Source: Domibacillus enclensis (GTDB lineage: Bacteria; Bacillota; Bacilli; Bacillales; Domibacillaceae). Taken from it: a stretch of 64,000 nt of DNA. The notes beneath the pieces were generated by a model. The model did not search any database, had not been told where the DNA came from, and saw only the letters and a program-made list of their open reading frames with translations. Positions 8,114-16,179 of this stretch are shown piece after piece. How positions within the stretch are numbered: position 1 is the stretch's first letter; each line of letters starts with the position of its first letter. The position numbers and the translations under genes are program-made. The stretch covers positions 248,001-312,000 of the forward strand of contig NZ_FTLX01000002.1 in assembly GCF_900156125.1 (NCBI RefSeq). The letters run 5' to 3'.

Positions 8114-9376
8114 TTGGAGGCAACTCTTTTATATGGAAAGCAAGGATTAACGATTCAGGTGCCGGACGATTCGTATGTGGTGGAGCCAGCGCATTTGCCG
8201 GGGGTTCCGGATGAGCATGAAGCTTTGCTGCAGGCGCTGCGTAAGCCAATAGGATGCGCACCGCTGAAGGACATGGTGGCGGAGGATCAAACGGTGGCGA
8301 TTGTGATCAGTGATATTACGAGGCCGACGCCGAATCATAAGCTGGTGCCGGCTCTTATTGAAGAGCTGAATCACGTGCCGCTCGAAAATTTTGTCATTAT
8401 TAATGGCACAGGGACGCACCGTGATCAAACGAGAGAAGAGTTTATCGGCATGCTTGGGGAATGGGTGGTCGACAACATTCGAATTGTGAACAATCAATGC
8501 CACAACGAGGACGCGCTTGTGAAGATTGGGGAAAGCCGGTTTGGGTGTGATGTTTATTTGAATAAAGACTATGTGGAAGCGGACATTCGCATTGTGACGG
8601 GCTTTATTGAGCCGCATTTTTTCGCTGGCTTTTCAGGTGGTCCTAAAGGGATCATGCCAGGCATTGCCGGCATTGAAACGATTATGACGTTTCATAATGC
8701 ACGCATGATTGGCGATGCCCGCTCGACGTGGGGCAATATGGGGGATAATCCGGTACAGCAAATGACGCGTGAAATTAACGCGATGTGCAAGCCGGACTTT
8801 ATGCTGAATGTGACGCTGAATGGCGACAAGGCCATCACAGCTGTTTTTGCCGGCGAATTGTATGAAGCGCACGACAGGGGCTGTGAATTCGTGAAGGAAC
8901 ATGCGATGAGCCGGTGTGAGAAACGCTTCGATGTGGTGGTTACCTCCAATGCAGGCTATCCGCTTGATCAAAATTTATATCAGGCCGTGAAGGGGATGAG
9001 CGCCGCGCACAAAATTGTCAAAAAAGGCGGCACGATTGTCATTGCGTCTGAATGTGCGGACGGGCTGCCGGACCACGGCAACTATTCGAAAATTTTCGAG
9101 ATGGCGGATTCGCCTCAGCATCTGCTGGATATGATCAATGATCCTGACTTTAAAATGTTTGACCAGTGGCAGGTGCAAAAACAGGCGGTTACGCAAGTGT
9201 GGGCGGATGTGCACGTATATTCAACGCTTTCTGATGAGCAGGTGACCGGCGCGATGCTGACACCGGTGCACGATATGAGCGAAACACTCCGCCGTCTTCG
9301 TGAAAAATACAGGGAAGGCATGTCGGTCGCTGTGCTGCCGCTCGGTCCGCTGACCATCCCGTATGTGGATGAGTAA
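8114..9376 (+). CDS. LarA-family nickel-pincer racemase/epimerase
   Basis: LarA enzymes invert the carbon bearing the hydroxyl of 2-hydroxyacids by using a nickel-pincer nucleotide. The protein has ISDITRP and NGTGTHR motifs and the block HFFAGFSGGPKGIMPG. The two catalytic His, the pincer-bearing Lys and the Ni-ligand His fall at residues 102, 168, 178 and 194, each exactly six less than H108, H174, K184 and H200 of Lactobacillus LarA. The start is uncertain: TTG 8114 has AAAGGA about ten bases upstream. No larB, larC or larE is present in the window, so the cofactor must be made elsewhere. With the DUF1537 kinase and PdxA2 next door, the substrate is more likely a four-carbon sugar acid than lactate. 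Confidence 0.88.
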   Translation: MEATLLYGKQGLTIQVPDDSYVVEPAHLPGVPDEHEALLQALRKPIGCAPLKDMVAEDQTVAIVISDITRPTPNHKLVPALIEELNHVPLENFVIINGTGTHRDQTREEFIGMLGEWVVDNIRIVNNQCHNEDALVKIGESRFGCDVYLNKDYVEADIRIVTGFIEPHFFAGFSGGPKGIMPGIAGIETIMTFHNARMIGDARSTWGNMGDNPVQQMTREINAMCKPDFMLNVTLNGDKAITAVFAGELYEAHDRGCEFVKEHAMSRCEKRFDVVVTSNAGYPLDQNLYQAVKGMSAAHKIVKKGGTIVIASECADGLPDHGNYSKIFEMADSPQHLLDMINDPDFKMFDQWQVQKQAVTQVWADVHVYSTLSDEQVTGAMLTPVHDMSETLRRLREKYREGMSVAVLPLGPLTIPYVDE

Positions 9377-9377
9377 G

Positions 9378-10622
9378 ATGCGCTCGATCCTGATGATAGC
9401 AGACGATTTGACAGGTGCATGTGATGCCGGCATTCAGTTTGCGAATGGAGGGATCAGGTCGGTTGTACTGTTTGATCCTTCCCGTTTTCAGAACCAAAAG
9501 ATAGATGCGGTAGTGCTGGATACAGCAAGCCGGGCGATGGCACCGGATGGAGCATACGAAGCTGTTAGCCGGCAAATGGCGCACATGAAGACCGCGTCAT
9601 TTGACCTTGTGTATAAAAAAATGGACTCCACTCTTCGGGGCAATATTGGCTCAGAGCTGGACGCCATTATGGATCAGCTGAAGCTGGAGCAGGCGGTTGT
9701 CGCTCCAGCGCTGCCGGCGTTAAACCGGGTGACAAAACAGGGCGTGCATTACTGGAACGGTGTGAAAATCGCGGAGACAGAAATGGGCCGCGATCCTAAA
9801 ACGCCTGTGACAGAATCGGATCTTGTCAGGCTGCTGTCCGGGCAGTCCAGGCGAAAAGCGGGATTAATTGATCTCGCTGTTGTTCGCGGCAGCAGGGAAG
9901 CGTTTCGAGCGCACGTTTTTCGGTTAATGGAAGAAGGCTGCGGGCTGTTTGTCTGTGATGCAGAGACACCGGCTGATTTAGTTCGGATAACGGACGGGTT
10001 TTCCGATTGGGCCGCACCTTTGCTGTGGGCCGGTTCAGCTGGACTGGCCGAGCAGCTCGTCCCGAATCAACGGGTGAACACAAAGCCCGGTCATGTGTTA
10101 AAGCCAGCAGGACCTGTGCTTCTCGTATGCGGAAGCCGGTCGGCGCTGACGAAAACACAGGTGCAGCAGGTTAAACAGAAATGCGGCGCGGCTGAGACTG
10201 CTCTTCAGCCAGACCAGCTGCTCCATCCGGCTGAACGGAAAAAGGAAATTGCTCGATGTGTGGACGAGCTCAAGCGAAACATTGCGAATGGACAGGATGC
10301 CGTTTTGGCCGTTGGGGAAACGGTGGAAGCCGAACATCAACTTCCTGAGCGGATTGAAGAAGCGATTGGACAGGTGGCGGCGCAGGTGATTCATGCGTGC
10401 GGAATCAAAAGGGTGATCCTGACCGGCGGTGATACGGCCAAAGCGGTTGCGCTGCAAATGGGTGCAGAAGGAATGGACTTGATCCGCGAGATTGAGCCGG
10501 GCATTCCGCTTGCCCGAATGCTTGGGTTGCCTCAGCTGACAGCTGTCACAAAGGCGGGTGCCTTTGGCGGCCCGGACTCTCTTTGCCAGGCAGTAGCTAT
10601 ATTGAAAGGACAGATGAAATGA
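9378..10622 (+). CDS. dtnK: Four-carbon acid-sugar kinase, DUF1537 family (DtnK/OtnK type)
   Basis: DUF1537 proteins phosphorylate D-threonate, erythronate and similar acids. The N-terminal signature IADDLTGACDAGIQFA, the KKMDSTLRGNIGSE stretch near residue 80, and the C-terminal nucleotide motifs LTGGDTAKAV and KAGAFGGPDSL are all present. The protein is 414 residues. The start is ambiguous: ATG 9363, 9369 and 9378 are in frame and no strong RBS is visible. I chose 9378 because family members begin just before the IADDLTG strand. It lies against the LarA-like gene and overlaps pdxA2 by ATGA, so the three are probably made together. Confidence 0.88.
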   Translation: MRSILMIADDLTGACDAGIQFANGGIRSVVLFDPSRFQNQKIDAVVLDTASRAMAPDGAYEAVSRQMAHMKTASFDLVYKKMDSTLRGNIGSELDAIMDQLKLEQAVVAPALPALNRVTKQGVHYWNGVKIAETEMGRDPKTPVTESDLVRLLSGQSRRKAGLIDLAVVRGSREAFRAHVFRLMEEGCGLFVCDAETPADLVRITDGFSDWAAPLLWAGSAGLAEQLVPNQRVNTKPGHVLKPAGPVLLVCGSRSALTKTQVQQVKQKCGAAETALQPDQLLHPAERKKEIARCVDELKRNIANGQDAVLAVGETVEAEHQLPERIEEAIGQVAAQVIHACGIKRVILTGGDTAKAVALQMGAEGMDLIREIEPGIPLARMLGLPQLTAVTKAGAFGGPDSLCQAVAILKGQMK

Positions 10623-11608
10623 AACCAATTATCGCTATTACGATGGGAGATGCAGCAGGTGTCGGACCGGAAATTATTGTGAAAGCGCTCGGGCACCAGG
10701 CTGTGTACGATCAATGCCGTCCGCTTGTTGTTGGAGATGGACAGATTATGAAACGGGCACTGGCGTTTGCACAGTCGGACCTGACAATTCGCTCCATTTC
10801 CGAAGTAGGGGAGGCGGCGTTTGAAAAAGGAACGGTTGATGTGCTGGATTTAGCGTTGCTGCAGGAGGATTTGCCTGTAGGAGCTGTGTCCGAAGAAGCC
10901 GGCAACGCCGCGTTTCTTTTTTTGAAAAAAGCGATTGAGCTGGCCAATGAAGCGAAGATTGATGCGATTTGTACGGCGCCGCTGAATAAGGAAGCCTTGC
11001 ATTTAGCGGGGCACAACTATCCGGGGCATACGGAAATATTGGCTGCGCTGACGGACACAGAAGAATATGCGATGATGCTGACGGCGCCAAAGCTGCGGGT
11101 GATTCACGTGACGACTCATGTCGGGCTGGTCAAGGCGGTGGAGCTCATTACACCGGAGCGCGTCTACAATGTGATTCAGCTCGCCGATCAAACCTTAAAG
11201 AAAGCCGGCATCCGTTCGCCAAAAATCGCCGTATGCGGCATTAATCCGCACGCAGGGGAAAATGGGCTGTTTGGAGATGGGGAAGAAGCTGCTAAAATTG
11301 AACCCGCCGTTCAAAAAGCGCAGGAAGAAGGCATCCAGGTGTTTGGTCCGATGCCGGCGGATACGCTTTTTTACCGGGCAGTTCGCGGTGACTTTGATTT
11401 AGTTGTGGCGATGTATCACGACCAGGGCCATGCCCCGATCAAAGTGCTCGGGCTTGAAGCGGGTGTGAACATTACCGTCGGGCTCCCGATTATTCGGACG
11501 AGCGTCGACCACGGCACCGCATTCGATATTGCCGGAACAGGAAAAGCGGATGAACAAAGCTTAATGGAAGCGATTCGGCAGGGAGCTGAATTAGCTCCGA
11601 AACGATGA
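10619..11608 (+). CDS. pdxA2: 4-phospho-threonate/erythronate dehydrogenase, PdxA2 type
   Basis: PdxA-fold enzymes oxidise and decarboxylate 4-phosphorylated hydroxy acids; the PdxA2 branch converts 4-phospho-D-threonate or 4-phospho-D-erythronate to dihydroxyacetone phosphate. Visible motifs are MGDAAGVGPEI, APLNKEALHLAGHNYPGHTE, the metal His in TTHVGL, NPHAGENGLFG and YHDQGHAPIKV, and VDHGTAFDIAGTG. At 329 residues it has the family length. The pairing with the DUF1537 kinase, and the absence of other pyridoxal-synthesis genes here, favour catabolism over vitamin B6 synthesis. It is the last gene of the operon, followed by a terminator. Confidence 0.88.
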   Translation: MKPIIAITMGDAAGVGPEIIVKALGHQAVYDQCRPLVVGDGQIMKRALAFAQSDLTIRSISEVGEAAFEKGTVDVLDLALLQEDLPVGAVSEEAGNAAFLFLKKAIELANEAKIDAICTAPLNKEALHLAGHNYPGHTEILAALTDTEEYAMMLTAPKLRVIHVTTHVGLVKAVELITPERVYNVIQLADQTLKKAGIRSPKIAVCGINPHAGENGLFGDGEEAAKIEPAVQKAQEEGIQVFGPMPADTLFYRAVRGDFDLVVAMYHDQGHAPIKVLGLEAGVNITVGLPIIRTSVDHGTAFDIAGTGKADEQSLMEAIRQGAELAPKR

Positions 11609-11636
11609 ACAAGAGTAATTCTATAAAAAAATGAAC

Positions 11637-11668
11637 ACAGCGTCTCCTTGCCAGGGGACGCTGTTTTT
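11637..11668 (+). terminator. Intrinsic terminator of the acid-sugar operon
   Basis: ACAGCGTCTCC pairs with GGGGACGCTGT and is followed by TTTTT. Confidence 0.88.
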
Positions 11669-11739
11669 GTATGAATTTGTCGGACGATTTTACTTAATTT
11701 AGAAGCGCCAGCTCTTTATAATAGAAGAGTACTCCGATA

Positions 11740-11836
11740 TTGTGCGAAAAGGCAAAATCGTTGAAAAACGATGACGCAAAACTAAAGGGGCTAAGGGAAG
11801 GACTCCTATGCCAGCCAGTTGTCGAATACGATTTCG
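11740..11836 (+). promoter_or_regulatory. Cyclic di-GMP-I (GEMM) riboswitch upstream of a 42-residue protein
   Basis: Hallmarks of the GEMM-I aptamer are present in order: AAAAGGCAAA, a hairpin with a GAAA loop (ATCGTT/AACGAT), GATGACGCAAA, then GGGGCTAAGG, and the distal TATGCCAGCCAG strand. A -10 box TATAAT is at 11717-11722. The flank TTGTGCGAAA can pair with TTTCGTACAA (11831-11840) just before the RBS AGAGGAGGA. No terminator hairpin is seen before the gene, so control is probably at translation. Confidence 0.9.
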
Positions 11837-11862
11837 TACAATTTGATAGAGGAGGAAGAAAT

Positions 11863-11991
11863 ATGCCGTTATACAGTATGAAAGAAATTTGGACACCATT
11901 AAAATGGGTGGGCATCAAGTTTTTCAAGACGCTGGATGAAGGTGACTATTTTGTAAAGGTTGGAAATAATCCGAGAAAGAAAATAGGCTGA
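11863..11991 (+). CDS. 42-residue riboswitch-controlled microprotein, copy 1
   Basis: ATG 11863 follows a strong RBS (AGAGGAGG) directly after a c-di-GMP-I riboswitch. The peptide begins MPLYSMKEIWTPLKW and ends VKVGNNPRKKIG. It is 30/42 identical to the protein at 49559-49687, which also sits behind its own c-di-GMP-I riboswitch. It has no signal peptide, is basic and aromatic-rich with a conserved WTPL and a KVGNNPRKK tail, and may be amphipathic. I do not recognise the family. Conservation of protein and riboswitch together argues strongly that the ORF is translated. A terminator follows at 12047-12076. Confidence 0.88.
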   Translation: MPLYSMKEIWTPLKWVGIKFFKTLDEGDYFVKVGNNPRKKIG

Positions 11992-12046
11992 CGATTGTGT
12001 ATTGTATATGTTGAATTTTTTCCTTTGGGTTTTGAAACACGGTGGA

Positions 12047-12076
12047 AAAGCCGCCCTGCAGGCAGAGCGGTTTTTT
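12047..12076 (+). terminator. Intrinsic terminator after microprotein copy 1
   Basis: AAAGCCGC pairs with GCGGTTTT (inner CCTG/CAGG), followed by TTTTTT. Confidence 0.75.
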
Positions 12077-12161
12077 GCTTATATTTTAAACACCCCCAAC
12101 GGTCTATTATTCTTTTATTCTCCCTGTGCTATACTAGTTTCAAAAAGCAGGGAGGCTTTCC

Positions 12162-14120
12162 ATGAAAAGGATACACATCTGGCTGCTGGCATTAATGCTC
12201 GTTTTTCCGTCACTTGCGCAGGCAGCAGTGACAGAGGAATTTGCGGTTTCAAATGGGGTGACCTACACCGAAATCGTCGAAGAAGGCACGGTGCCGCAGT
12301 CGGTCAGGGTAATGGAGATTGATACGAAAGATCCGTATACAAAGGTCGAAGCCGGTGTGCCGGACCCGTTAAATAAGCTGGTGCAAACGTCCAAGCAGGC
12401 ACTGGCTGCGAGCGAGGAAGGGCATGAGGTGATCGGAGCGATCAACGGTTCGTTTTTTAACCGGGAGCCGATGCCGCTGTATTTTGTTGCGATCGATCAA
12501 TATTTAGTGAACGGCGGCATGGTGGAAGCAAGCAAGGATGAATTTGTCAGCGAGATGATCGCCTTTGGCATGAACAAGGCGGGCAAAGGGCAAATTGATC
12601 ACTATTCTACGGACTTTACATATTCGCACAATGGGGCGAAAAGAACGATGGCTGGACATAACGGACAGCGCCATCCGAATTCAACGATGGTGTACACGCC
12701 GAATTTCTCATCCGGTGTGACGACAACGAATGCGTATGGATATGAAGTGCTGGTGGCAGGAGTGGAGGACCCCTCTCTTCGTTTCGGGGAGTCGTTAACC
12801 GGCAAGGTTGTCGGGTTCCGTCCGTACGGGCAAGCAGCAGGGGCAGTGATTCCAAAGGATGGTTTTGTTTTATCCGCACATGGCACAGAAGCAGAAGCGC
12901 TCCGCCAGATGAAGCTTGGCGATTCGGTTTCCGTGTCTGTGAATGTGGATGAAAAATGGCAGGGAGCCGATTTTATGATTGGCAGCGGACCGATGCTGGT
13001 GAAGGATGGCAAGGTCGCGCTGAGCATGAATCCGAACAGTGCTAAAGCGCGTGAAAAAGCGCCGCGCACCGCTGTAGCCATTGACAAAACAGGCGATAAG
13101 GTTGCTTTTATTACAGTTGATGGACGTCAGCCGGGCTATAGCACCGGCATGAGCTTGTCCGAGTTTGCGTCGTATATTCAATCACTCGGCTATGACCGGG
13201 CGCTGAATATGGACGGCGGCGGGTCAACAACGATGCTGGCACGTGAGCCGGGAGACTTCACGGCAACAATTCAAAACAAGCCGTCTGATCCGTGGGGCGA
13301 ACGGCCGGTTTCTACTTTTTTAATGGCCATTACAACAGCTCCAAAAGGGGTGCCGACAACGATCAATGCGTCGCTTTCAACGAGCGGACCCCTTGAGATT
13401 GGCGAATCGGCCACGGTGAGGATTTCGTCGATTTTAGATGAGTATGGAAATCCAGTAACGCTTGACAATGTGGCGATTTCGTCTGATTTAGGCACAGTAG
13501 CCGGCACGGTTTTTACGGCTTCGAAAGCAGGCAGCGGCTTTATTTCGGTGAAAAAAGGAGCGGCTGAGGTAAAGCTGCCGATTGCCGTCAAGGAAGAGGT
13601 ACGACTGTTTAGCGACGTGCCGAACGACTTCCGGGCAGCCGATGATATTGCTTCGCTCGTGAGCCAGGACATTATTAGCGGCTATCCGGACGGAACATTT
13701 CAGCCACAAGCCACGCTGACGCGGGTGCAGGCCGCAATTATGCTGCAGCGGGCACTGAAGCTGCCTGTGGATGAAGTGAAAAATCCAGGCTTCACCGATG
13801 TGCCGGAAACATACAGATCATACGGAAGCATCGCCGCTGTGACCGAGGCGGGTGTTATGTTCGGGCGGACGGACGGCACGTTTGATCCGCAGGCGCAGCT
13901 TACTCGGGCGGAAATGGCGGCTGTGCTGCACCGGGCCTTTAAGCTTCCGGCAGCGGAAAAAAACATCTTTTTGGATAATTACGCAGGGACGTTTGCTTAC
14001 AGCTCGGTGAATGCACTTGCTGCTGCCGGGATTACCCAGGGCTTCCCAGACGGCACATTTAGACCGTCTGCAAACATTACCCGCGCCGATTTCAGCATCT
14101 TCTTGAATCGCGCCAATTAG
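12162..14120 (+). CDS. Secreted phosphodiester glycosidase (NAGPA-like) with SLH domains
   Basis: This 652-residue exported protein has a signal peptide (hydrophobic LLALMLVFPSLAQA, cleavage after about residue 21). It has a phosphodiester-glycosidase domain (DUF2233/NAGPA fold, about residues 75-390) with AINGSFFN, MIGSGPMLV, PRTAVAID and NMDGGGSTTM motifs. A short Ig-like stretch follows, then three SLH repeats (GYPDGTFQPQ, GRTDGTFDPQ, GFPDGTFRP) for attachment to the wall. Such domains are linked to processing of phosphodiester-linked sugars in cell-wall or capsule polymers. The ATG has GGGAGG about nine bases upstream. It stands alone. Confidence 0.9.
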   Translation: MKRIHIWLLALMLVFPSLAQAAVTEEFAVSNGVTYTEIVEEGTVPQSVRVMEIDTKDPYTKVEAGVPDPLNKLVQTSKQALAASEEGHEVIGAINGSFFNREPMPLYFVAIDQYLVNGGMVEASKDEFVSEMIAFGMNKAGKGQIDHYSTDFTYSHNGAKRTMAGHNGQRHPNSTMVYTPNFSSGVTTTNAYGYEVLVAGVEDPSLRFGESLTGKVVGFRPYGQAAGAVIPKDGFVLSAHGTEAEALRQMKLGDSVSVSVNVDEKWQGADFMIGSGPMLVKDGKVALSMNPNSAKAREKAPRTAVAIDKTGDKVAFITVDGRQPGYSTGMSLSEFASYIQSLGYDRALNMDGGGSTTMLAREPGDFTATIQNKPSDPWGERPVSTFLMAITTAPKGVPTTINASLSTSGPLEIGESATVRISSILDEYGNPVTLDNVAISSDLGTVAGTVFTASKAGSGFISVKKGAAEVKLPIAVKEEVRLFSDVPNDFRAADDIASLVSQDIISGYPDGTFQPQATLTRVQAAIMLQRALKLPVDEVKNPGFTDVPETYRSYGSIAAVTEAGVMFGRTDGTFDPQAQLTRAEMAAVLHRAFKLPAAEKNIFLDNYAGTFAYSSVNALAAAGITQGFPDGTFRPSANITRADFSIFLNRAN

Positions 14121-14165
14121 CTGACTGCCGGTACTGAATGTGCAGCACGATTTCGCGCAAGGATG

Positions 14166-14271
14166 GACCGGATTATTGTCAGATGGACCGGAATCGAACG
14201 AGCTATGACCGGAAAAGAGGGAATCCGGTCGTAGGCTTGTGCATTCCGGTCTATTTGGTGTTTTTCCGGTC
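14166..14271. repeat. Mirrored repeat array, GACCGGA core
   Basis: Forward GACCGG cores start at 14166, 14186 and 14207, and inverted TCCGGTC cores start at 14224, 14245 and 14265. The steps are 20, 21, 21 and 20 bp. The array sits about 45 bases after the stop of the SLH glycosidase and before the promoter of the coiled-coil gene. Confidence 0.92.
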
Positions 14272-14442
14272 ATGGCCGCCTTTCTGAAAGAATATATGTT
14301 CTTGTTTAGAGAAATGTGCTATAATAGCTTCATTAAAGCCAATCGTTTTTAAAATTGGAGTGGAACGGATCATACTGACACCCTGGCTTTGATAAATGCT
14401 GACAGCAGCCGACGGTATAAATGACAGGAAAGGGTGTTCAGG

Positions 14443-14928
14443 ATGGAGGAAAAACAGTTATTGCAGGAGCTTCTAACAGAGGTCCGTGGAATCAAGACGG
14501 ATATGAAGGATTTTAAGCAGGAGGTCAACCAGCGATTTGACCAGGTAGACGAACGCTTTAATCAAGTAGACGAGAAGTTCATCCAGGTAGACGAACGCTT
14601 TAATCGAGTAGACGAGAAGTTTATCCAGATAGACGGACGCTTTAATCGAGTAGACGAGAAGTTTATCCAGGTAGACGAACGCTTTAATCAGATGGATGAG
14701 AAGTTTGACCAGGTAGACGGCCGATTAGCCAATTTAGAGAATGGCCAGGAAGAATTAAAAGGGATGATCAAGCACAGTTTTACGCTCATGACGGAAAATA
14801 TGACGAATATTCGTCGTGATTTTCGCCAGCATGCGCAGGATACAAAAGCGGATATTGATTTGCTGTTCAGGGAAACTGAAGAATTAAAGCGCAAAACGAA
14901 CCGCTTTGAACAGCGGCTCGGTCATTAA
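14443..14928 (+). CDS. Coiled-coil repeat protein
   Basis: This 161-residue, soluble, highly charged protein is dominated by heptads. Residues 25-95 consist of 14-residue repeats of the type VDERFNQVDEKFIQ, each two heptads. Two further helices follow (MIKHSFTLMTENM and a C-terminal charged helix). It probably forms a long oligomeric coiled coil. I cannot assign a function; similar tandem-heptad proteins occur in many Bacillaceae without known roles. ATG 14443 was chosen over GTG 14434, which lies too close to AAAGGG. A TATAAT at 14320-14325 could belong to its promoter. Confidence 0.75.
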   Translation: MEEKQLLQELLTEVRGIKTDMKDFKQEVNQRFDQVDERFNQVDEKFIQVDERFNRVDEKFIQIDGRFNRVDEKFIQVDERFNQMDEKFDQVDGRLANLENGQEELKGMIKHSFTLMTENMTNIRRDFRQHAQDTKADIDLLFRETEELKRKTNRFEQRLGH

Positions 14929-14941
14929 TATAAAGGATTGT

Positions 14942-14979
14942 CTGGCTTGCCTTTTTTAAAGGATAAGCCAGTTTTTATT
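14942..14979 (+). terminator. Intrinsic terminator after the coiled-coil gene
   Basis: CTGGCTT pairs with AAGCCAG, with CCTTT/AAAGG inside, followed by TTTTTATTTT. Confidence 0.85.
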
Positions 14980-15048
14980 TTGCTGTAAATTCCATAATTA
15001 TGGTATAATGGTATGGTTTTATTTTAATAGCAAGTGGAGGATGTTGTG

Positions 15049-15951
15049 TTGAAAAAATGTATTTTATTTATCCTGCTGCTGGTTGTGTTTGCCGGAGCAA
15101 ATGGCGGTACGGCTAAAGCGGCAGATCCCATTTCGGCTAAAGTAATTGCTTCTTCCGTAACGGTACGGGATAACGCAACCCCGAGGGCAAAAATAATCGG
15201 TTCGCTGCCGAAGTATACGGTTTTATCCGTGTATGGAACGGCGGCAGGCGGCTGGTCGGAGATCCGTTTTAAAAATAAAAAAGCATATGTGCCGTCCAGC
15301 CAGCTGAAAACGACGAAGTCCACGATCGTGGTGGCGTTCGGCGACAGCAATACGCAAGGCACGAACTGGAAGCAGAACCCTGCCTACGCCCAGTCTGATA
15401 AATGGGTGACAAAGCTGCAGCAGACATATGGTGCGGTAAATGGAGGAATAGGGGGCGATACGTCTGTGATGGGACGGGCCCGGTTTCAAAAGGATGTAGT
15501 CAGCAAACGGCCGGATGCGGTGACGATTATGTTCGGCACAAATGATGCGGTCATTCGGGCTAACGGGCAGTCGCGTGTATCAAAGGCGCAGTTTGAACAA
15601 AACATCCGGTATTTCACCGACACACTGAAAGCGAAAAAGGTGCGTGTCATTTTGATGACGACACCGCCGGTCGTACAGGGGCTTTATTATAAGCGCTACG
15701 ACGAGAACTTATATATAAGATATAAAGGCGCTCGCTTATGGCATGATTCGTATAACGCAATCGTTCGTAAAGTGGCAAAGGAAAAAAAGGTTACGCTTAT
15801 TGACAACTATCAGAATATGACCAAGTTTGCGGGAGGCGCTGCAGACGGAAAGCTCATTCAGTCAGGGTTAATTGATTCTTCCGGCACCCACTTGACACCA
15901 AGGGGAGCAGAAATGATCTATCAGTCCGTTAACCGTGTCTTGAGCAAATAA
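15049..15951 (+). CDS. Secreted SH3-domain SGNH hydrolase
   Basis: This 300-residue exported protein has a signal peptide (KKCILFILLLVVFAG..., cleavage near TAKA). A bacterial SH3 domain (about residues 27-90, with VTVRDNATP and WSEIRFKNKKAYV) is followed by an SGNH/GDSL hydrolase domain with GDSNTQG, a glycine block GGIGGDTS and FGTND. The C-terminal His is in SSGTHLTPRG, where the usual Asp three residues before His is Ser. The enzyme may deacylate a wall polymer or polysaccharide. The start is uncertain among GTG 15034, GTG 15046 and TTG 15049; the last has GGAGG eight bases away and gives the cleanest signal peptide. Confidence 0.85.
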   Translation: MKKCILFILLLVVFAGANGGTAKAADPISAKVIASSVTVRDNATPRAKIIGSLPKYTVLSVYGTAAGGWSEIRFKNKKAYVPSSQLKTTKSTIVVAFGDSNTQGTNWKQNPAYAQSDKWVTKLQQTYGAVNGGIGGDTSVMGRARFQKDVVSKRPDAVTIMFGTNDAVIRANGQSRVSKAQFEQNIRYFTDTLKAKKVRVILMTTPPVVQGLYYKRYDENLYIRYKGARLWHDSYNAIVRKVAKEKKVTLIDNYQNMTKFAGGAADGKLIQSGLIDSSGTHLTPRGAEMIYQSVNRVLSK

Positions 15952-16087
15952 CGGAAGAGCCCCCCTCAACTGGATGCGAATTTAATTTTATGAAAATATT
16001 GGTATTTATTTGAAAAAAATAATTGAATGATTCTTTAACTTTTCTGATTTTCTCCGATAAATAAGTAGGTACATAGATACCGAAAAT

Positions 16088-16163
16088 TGAAAAGGCAAAT
16101 CTGTGGAAATGCAGAGACGCAAAACTACAGGGGCTAACCCGAACGGTATGCCAGCCAGTTACC
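16088..16163 (+). promoter_or_regulatory. Cyclic di-GMP-I (GEMM) riboswitch upstream of the subtilase
   Basis: AAAAGGCAAA, a CTGT-GGAAAT-GCAG hairpin, GAGACGCAAA, a GGGGCTAACC strand and TATGCCAGCCAGTTACC match the GEMM-I aptamer. The RBS TTGGAGG starts right after it at 16164, with no terminator between, so translational control is likely. Further upstream, TTAA then CCGATAA at 16054-16060 with 15-base spacing resembles a SigD (motility sigma) promoter; this is weak evidence. Confidence 0.9.
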
Positions 16164-16179
16164 TTGGAGGATGTTCATC

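Noticed and set aside
11732-11739. SigD -10 element (CCGATAT) before the riboswitch
   Set aside because: No matching -35 at the right distance; TATAAT at 11717-11722 explains the start better.
12002-12322. 106-residue frame spanning the terminator before the SLH glycosidase
   Set aside because: It crosses the terminator at 12047-12076 and overlaps the real gene start in another frame.
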